Positions 41,698-46,526 of a stretch of DNA of 46,526 bases are shown here, in pieces. The notes below the pieces were generated by a model. The model was not told the origin of the DNA. It saw nothing but the letters and a program-made list of their open reading frames with translations, and searched no databases. Source of the DNA: Mesoplasma grammopterae ATCC 49580 (GTDB lineage: Bacteria > Bacillota_I > Bacilli_A > Mycoplasmatales > Mycoplasmataceae); NCBI RefSeq assembly GCF_000701525.1, contig NZ_JNJC01000006.1, forward strand, positions 1 to 46,526, in the 5' to 3' direction. A program made the position numbers and the translations under genes. Within the stretch, counting starts at the first letter, position 1. Every line of letters starts with the position of its first letter.

Positions 41698-44061
41698 ATG
41701 AGTAAAAAAATAAAACTACCTATTTTCCAAATAAGAGGTTCATTTATTGTTCCTGGAATCAAAGAAAATTTAGAAGTTGGAAGAAAAAACACATTAGCGA
41801 GCGTTAATTATGCGATTAAAAATTCAAATAATCAAATGATCGCAATACCACAGATTGATGCATCTGTTGAAAAACCTGAATTTTCAGATTTGCATGAATT
41901 TGGAATTTTAATTGATTTTGAAGTAATCAAAGAATGAAAAGATAATTCATTAACTATTAGTACAAACCCTATTCAAAGATGTAAAGTAATTAGCTTTTTT
42001 GAAAATGAAGATCAAGTGCAATATGCAGAAGTTGAATTAATTGAATCAATTAATGATTTTAGTGATGAAGAGTTAAAAGAACTAATTGAAAAAATTTCAG
42101 AAGCTATCAAAACTAAAGCTAGTTTAGTTACAAAACAAATTAAGCAGTTAATATCAGGTGAATCTGATGATTTAAGCTTAGCTTTTGATTCAATTATGTT
42201 TAAACTGGCTCCATCAAAAATATTGACAAACCCAGAATACATAACATCTCCATCATTAAAAACAAGATGATCAATTATTGAAAAAATAATTTTTGCTGAA
42301 GATGGAATCATAACAAGAAATGCAGAATCAATTGATGCAGCAAGACAAAAGAATGAAATTGAACAAGAACTAAACCATAAATTAAAAGAAAAAATGGATA
42401 AACAACAAAAAGAATATTATCTAAGAGAAAAAATGAGAATTATCAAAGATGAATTAGAAGATGAAGATGATTCTGATGATAGTTCATTAGAAAAATATAA
42501 AGAACGTTTAGCTAAAGAACCATTCCCTGAAGAAGTTAAAAGAAAAATTATGGCTTCTATCAAAAGAGTTGAAGCACTTCAATCAGGAACTCCTGAATGA
42601 AATACTGAGAAAAATTACATTGATTGAATGATGAGTATTCCTTGATGGGAAGAAACTGAAGATTTAACTGATTTAAAATATGCTAAAGAAGTTTTAGACA
42701 AACATCATTATGGTATGAAAAAAGTTAAAGAAAGAATTATTGAATACTTAGCTGTTAAAACTAAAACAAAATCACTAAAAGCACCAATTATTACATTAGT
42801 TGGTCCCCCAGGTGTAGGTAAAACAAGTTTAGCAAAATCAATTGCAGAAGCAGTTGGAAAAAACTTTGTTAAAGTAAGTTTAGGTGGAGTTAAAGATGAA
42901 TCAGAAATTCGCGGGCATAGAAAAACTTATGTTGGTTCAATGCCAGGAAGAATTATTCAAACAATGAAAAGAGCAAAAGTAAAAAACCCATTATTCTTGC
43001 TTGATGAAATTGATAAAATGGCATCTGATCACAGAGGTGATCCAGCAAGTGCAATGTTAGAGGTTCTTGACCCAGAACAAAACAAAGAGTTTTCAGATCA
43101 TTATATTGAAGAACCATATGATCTAAGCCAAGTTATGTTTATAGCAACAGCTAACTATCCTGAAGATATTCCTGAAGCCTTATATGACCGCATGGAAATC
43201 ATAAATTTATCTAGCTATACTGAAATTGAAAAAGTTAAGATAGCACAAGATTATTTAGTTCCAAAAGCAATAGAACAACATGAATTAACTTCAGAAGAAA
43301 TTTCATTTACTGAAGGTGCAATTAATGAAATTATTAAATATTACACTAGAGAAGCTGGTGTTCGTCAATTAGAAAGACATATTAATTCTATTATTAGAAA
43401 ATATATTGTTAAAAATCTAAATGGTGAAATGGATAAAATTGTTATTGATGAAAAACAAGTAAATGATTTATTAGGTAAAAGAATTTTTGATCACACTGAA
43501 AAACAAGAAGAATCTCAAATTGGTGTGGTTACAGGTTTAGCATATACACAATTTGGTGGAGATATTTTACCAATTGAAGTAAGTTTATACCCTGGTAAAG
43601 GAAATTTAATTCTTACAGGTAAACTTGGTGAAGTTATGAAAGAATCTGCAACAATTGCGTTAACTTATGTTAAATCAAACTTTGAAAAATTCGGAGTAGA
43701 TAAAAAAGTATTTGAAGAAAATGATATTCATATGCACGTTCCTGAAGGAGCTGTTCCAAAAGACGGACCAAGTGCTGGTATCACAATTACAACTGCTTTA
43801 ATTTCTACACTTTCAGATAAACCAGTTTCAAAAGAAATTGGAATGACTGGTGAAATTACACTAAGAGGAAATGTATTACCAATTGGTGGATTAAGAGAAA
43901 AATCAATTTCTGCTTCAAGAAGTGGATTGAAAACAATCATTATTCCAAAGAAAAATGAAAGAGACTTAGACGAAATTCCAGATGAAGTAAAAGCAAAACT
44001 AAAAATTATACCTGCTGAAAAATATGAAGAGGTATTTGCAATAGTTTTTAAAACAAAATAA
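41698..44061 (+). CDS. lon: ATP-dependent protease Lon
   Basis: A 787-residue LonA. The N-terminal substrate domain (1-320) includes QKEYYLREKMRIIKDELE (in part). The AAA+ module has Walker A GPPGVGKTS at 369-377 and LFLLDEIDKM. The protease domain has the Ser692-Lys735 dyad in KDGPSAGIT and GGLREKS, with the usual 43-residue spacing. Mollicutes of this group lack ClpXP, and in Mesoplasma florum Lon is known to degrade tmRNA-tagged proteins, so it is likely the main cytoplasmic protease here. RBS TAGGAGGT. The CIRCE site places it under HrcA. Several TGA-Trp codons. Confidence 0.97.
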
Positions 44062-44070
44062 GAGTAAAAT

Positions 44071-44099
44071 AATAACTAGTAAAAACTAGTTATTTTTTA
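44071..44099 (+). terminator. Rho-independent terminator after lon
   Basis: Ten-bp perfect stem AATAACTAGT/ACTAGTTATT with loop AAAA, followed by T5. Confidence 0.9.
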
Positions 44100-44112
44100 T
44101 TAAGGAGGAATT

Positions 44113-45345
44113 ATGAATACACCATTAGCATATTTATTAAGACCAAAGACAACATCTGAAATTATAGGTCAAGAGAATCTATTAAAAGAAGATGGTTTGA
44201 TTAAAAAAATGATTAGTAACAATTTTTGTAGATCATTAATCTTTTATGGACCAAGTGGGGTTGGTAAAACTTCATTTGCTATAGCATTAGCTAATGATCT
44301 TAATATTGAATATGATTTGTTTAATGCAAGTTATGATAAAAAAGAAAATCTAACTAAAATTATTGATAAAGCTATAAATAAAGAAAGATTTATTTTAATA
44401 ATTGATGAAATACATAGATTAAACCGTGACAAACAAGATATACTTTTGAACTTTATGGAGAGTGGGAATGTCTATTTATTTGCAACAACTACAGAAAATC
44501 CATTTTTTACAATTAATCCTGCTATTAGAAGTAGGGCCACAATATTAGAATTAAAAAGAGTAAGTCATGATGAATCTTTTGCTTTTGTAAACAAATTAAT
44601 TAAAGATAAAAAAGTAGATATTAATATTAAACCTGAATCACTTAAATACTTATGTGAATTAAATAGTGGAGATATTAGAAGTCTTTTAAATAATATTGAA
44701 CTATTTCATAATTTATATAAAGGTGAAGAAATTACAATTGATTTAATTTCTTCAATTATTTCTCAAGGGAAAAATCCAAGTGGAGCTACTGGAGATGATT
44801 TTCATGATTTAAAATCAGCATTACAAAAATCAGTTAGAGGTAGTGATGTTGATGCTAGCTTACATTATTTTAGTAGATTATTATCTATTGGAGATTATGA
44901 AACTTTAATGCGAAGAATGGTTATTATGGCATATGAAGATATAGGATTAGCAAATCCAAGTTTACCACCAAGAGTTATGCAAGCATGTGATGCATTTAGA
45001 CAAATTGGAATGCCTGAAGGAATTATTCCATTAGGTTTAGTTATTATAGAAATGGCTTTAAGTCAAAAATCAAACTCTGCTTTAATGGCAAGTGGAAAAG
45101 CTTTTGAAGATGTTAAAAATGGAATGGCATATGAAGTCCCACTTCATTTAAAGGATAATCATTATAAATCAGCTGTTAAATTAAATAGAGGTGTTAACTA
45201 TTTATACCCACATGTTGAAGAAAAAGGTTGAGTTGCTCAACAATATTTACCTAATGAGATAAAAAATATTAAATATTTCAAACCAAAAACAAACTCTGCT
45301 TATGAAAGAAAACTTTGATCTTTATATGAGGAGATGAAAAAATAA
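44113..45345 (+). CDS. rarA: Replication-associated recombination protein RarA (MgsA)
   Basis: A 410-residue AAA+ ATPase. N-terminal PLAYLLRPKTTSEIIGQE matches RarA. Walker A is GPSGVGKTS at 46-54, Walker B IIDEIHRLN with Asp98-Glu99, then sensor FATTTENPFF and the arginine-finger region NPAIRSRATILEL. The C-terminal tetramer domain has SVRGSDVDASLHYFSRLL and RRMVIMAYEDIGLANP. RarA acts at stalled replication forks and single-strand gaps. RBS AAGGAGG. Two TGA-Trp codons near the end (45230 and 45317) add the true C-terminus. Confidence 0.95.
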
Positions 45346-45367
45346 TACTAAAAGAGGAGTTATTAAA

Positions 45368-46048
45368 ATGAAAAAGATACTTATTGTATTAACTAATACA
45401 AACCAATATGGTAATTACAATGAAAAAACTGGATTGTGGCTTGGTGAAGCAACCGAATTTATCATTTTTTTAAAAAAGACTGATATTAAATTTGAATTTA
45501 CTTTCATTAGCCCTAAGGGAGGAAAAGTTCCTGTAGATCCAAGAAGCTTAAAATTTGCAAGTGAGGAAGATATTAAACTTTATAAAGATAAATGATTTGT
45601 TGATAAAGCGTTAACTAATTCATTAAAACCAAGTGATATAAAAGATGAGGAATATGATTGTATATATTTCACAGGTGGTCACGGAGTAATGTGAGATTTT
45701 ACAAATAACAAAGAAATTCACGACATAGCTTTAAAAATTTATGAAAAAAATAAAATAGTATCTTCAGTTTGCCATGGAATCGCAGGTTTACTTTATTTAA
45801 AGGATAAGAATAATAAGTTTATTATTGAAAGTAAAAATATTACAGGATTTACAGCGACAGAAGAAATTTTAAGTGGTAAATATAGGAAGGTACCTTTTCT
45901 TAATAAAAAAATAGCAATTAAAAATAATGCTAATTTTAAAAGCAAAAGATTTTATAAGCCATACGCGTTAAAGGACGGAAATTTAATTACAGGACAAAAC
46001 CCCTTTTCTGTAAATAAAGTAGCTAAATTGGTTTATGAAAATATTTAA
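45368..46048 (+). CDS. DJ-1/PfpI family protein (Hsp31-like, class I glutamine amidotransferase fold)
   Basis: A 226-residue protein. The nucleophile elbow is SVCHGIAGLL with Cys135-His136. A conserved Glu27 follows the first strand (LWLGEATEF), as in Hsp31/GATase1-like members, and the GGHGVMWDF motif with its Gly-His-Gly turn is present. The ISPKGGKVPVDP loop is typical of the Hsp31 branch. Relatives act as glyoxalases III / deglycases or holding chaperones; which applies here is not visible. RBS AGAGGAG. Two or more TGA-Trp codons. It lies 22 bases after rarA and is probably in the same transcript. Confidence 0.85.
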
Positions 46049-46059
46049 TTAAATACAAA

Positions 46060-46164
46060 GAATAATAAATTTTTAATTTTTTTTTAAAGAGTTTTTTAAT
46101 TTTTTCATTTTTTGGAAAAAATTTTCAAAATTTGTTGCAACTTGATAAAAACTTATGCTATTAT
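46060..46164 (+). promoter_or_regulatory. rRNA operon promoter with AT-rich upstream region
   Basis: TTGCAA (46135-46140), 18 bases, TATTAT (46159-46164) with an extended TG-C before it. Upstream, 46075-46130 is made of phased A and T tracts such as would serve as an UP element. Transcription would start near 46171. Confidence 0.6.
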
Positions 46165-46170
46165 TAAAAA

Positions 46171-46297
46171 GTCCCTGATTGGGAAATGATCTTTGAAAAC
46201 TAAATAGAACAACAATTGTACAATCCTGTAACAATTTCAAATTGAGTACAGAATAATATACAAAAAAATATAATAGTCAGAATCAAAACAATAATTT
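46171..46297 (+). promoter_or_regulatory. 16S rRNA leader with boxA-like antitermination site
   Basis: A short hairpin TCCC-TGATT-GGGA (46172-46184) is followed by TGATCTTTGAAAACTAAAT (46187-46205), like the boxA-type sequence in rRNA leaders and spacers of Bacillota. The rest would hold the 5' half of the RNase III processing stem of 16S rRNA, whose partner is outside the window. Confidence 0.5.
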
Positions 46298-46526
46298 AAA
46301 ATGAGAGTTTGATCCTGGCTCAGGATAAACGCTGGCGGCATGCCTAATACATGCAAGTCGAACGGAGGTGCTTGCACCTCAGTGGCGAACGGGTGAGTAA
46401 CACGTATCTAATCTACCTTCTAGCGGGGGATAACTTTTGGAAACGAAAGGTAATACCGCATGTGGATGTTATTATCGCATGAGAAAACATTCAAAGATCC
46501 GTTTGGATCACTAGAAGATGAGGATG
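46297..46526 (+). rRNA. rrs: 16S ribosomal RNA, 5' part
   Basis: The universal 5' element AGAGTTTGATCCTGGCTCAG starts at 46304, placing the mature end about 7 bases upstream. Conserved stretches follow, including GGATAAACGCTGGCGGCATG, TACATGCAAGTCGAACGG and GGGTGAGTAACACGTA. The variable V1-V2 region is of the mycoides/Mesoplasma kind. The gene runs off the window end. Confidence 0.97.

Noticed and set aside
42012-42311. Minus-strand frame of about 99 codons inside lon
   Set aside because: The + strand is unbroken lon once TGA is read as Trp.

Overview
The window is a stretch of mollicute chromosome from the Entomoplasmataceae / Spiroplasma-mycoides side of the group, most like Mesoplasma or Entomoplasma. 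Three things show this. Base composition is very AT-rich. TGA is read as tryptophan in nearly every gene, so a standard-code reading breaks most proteins into pieces. The partial 16S rRNA at the right end is of the mycoides/Mesoplasma type. Every supported gene is on the + strand. All CDS coordinates here use translation table 4. The genus is inferred from a 230-base 16S fragment and gene content, and the species is not determined.

Layout. 1-1.4 kb: tail of a frameshifted surface protein and a nucleotidyltransferase-fold protein. 1.4-2.9 kb: a small protein with a bacteriocin-type double-glycine leader, then an L21-leader RNA and rplU-prp-rpmA, where Prp trims the N-terminal extension of L27. 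3-8.5 kb: a membrane J-domain protein, dipeptidase PepV, small membrane proteins and an ABC-2 transporter. 8.5-12.3 kb: a beta-glucoside uptake locus (RpiR-type regulator, PTS EIIBC, 6-phospho-beta-glucosidase). 12.3-17 kb is the accessory part: a damaged HU-like gene, a possible small RNA, an exported protein with a T16 tract in its promoter, and a two-gene unit of a DUF2130 nuclease-fold protein and a HEPN/Abi-like protein behind a structured leader. 17-22.7 kb: a second RpiR-type regulator, two tandem ABC exporters, and a broken exported-protein gene behind an 18-bp inverted repeat.

22.7-46 kb is mostly conserved housekeeping: ruvAB, thyA, the heat-shock genes (clpB, hrcA-grpE-dnaK, dnaJ, with lon further on), a purine riboswitch with an AzgA-type permease, mnmA, a RecB-like/DEDD nuclease fusion, fmt, an ECF S-component-like protein, efp, a YqhY-like protein, tig, lon, rarA and a DJ-1/PfpI protein. 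The window ends inside a 16S rRNA gene with its promoter and leader.

How the parts work together. Three CIRCE operators, at clpB, hrcA and lon, tie the chaperones and the main ATP-dependent protease to HrcA. The purine riboswitch carries T at the specificity position, predicting adenine sensing, and controls the purine permease. The most unusual signals are the GG-leader peptide, the T16 promoter tract (possible phase variation), the DUF2130-HEPN pair with its leader, and several unexplained hairpins in the 12.7-22 kb interval. No tRNA, complete insertion sequence or CRISPR array was seen.
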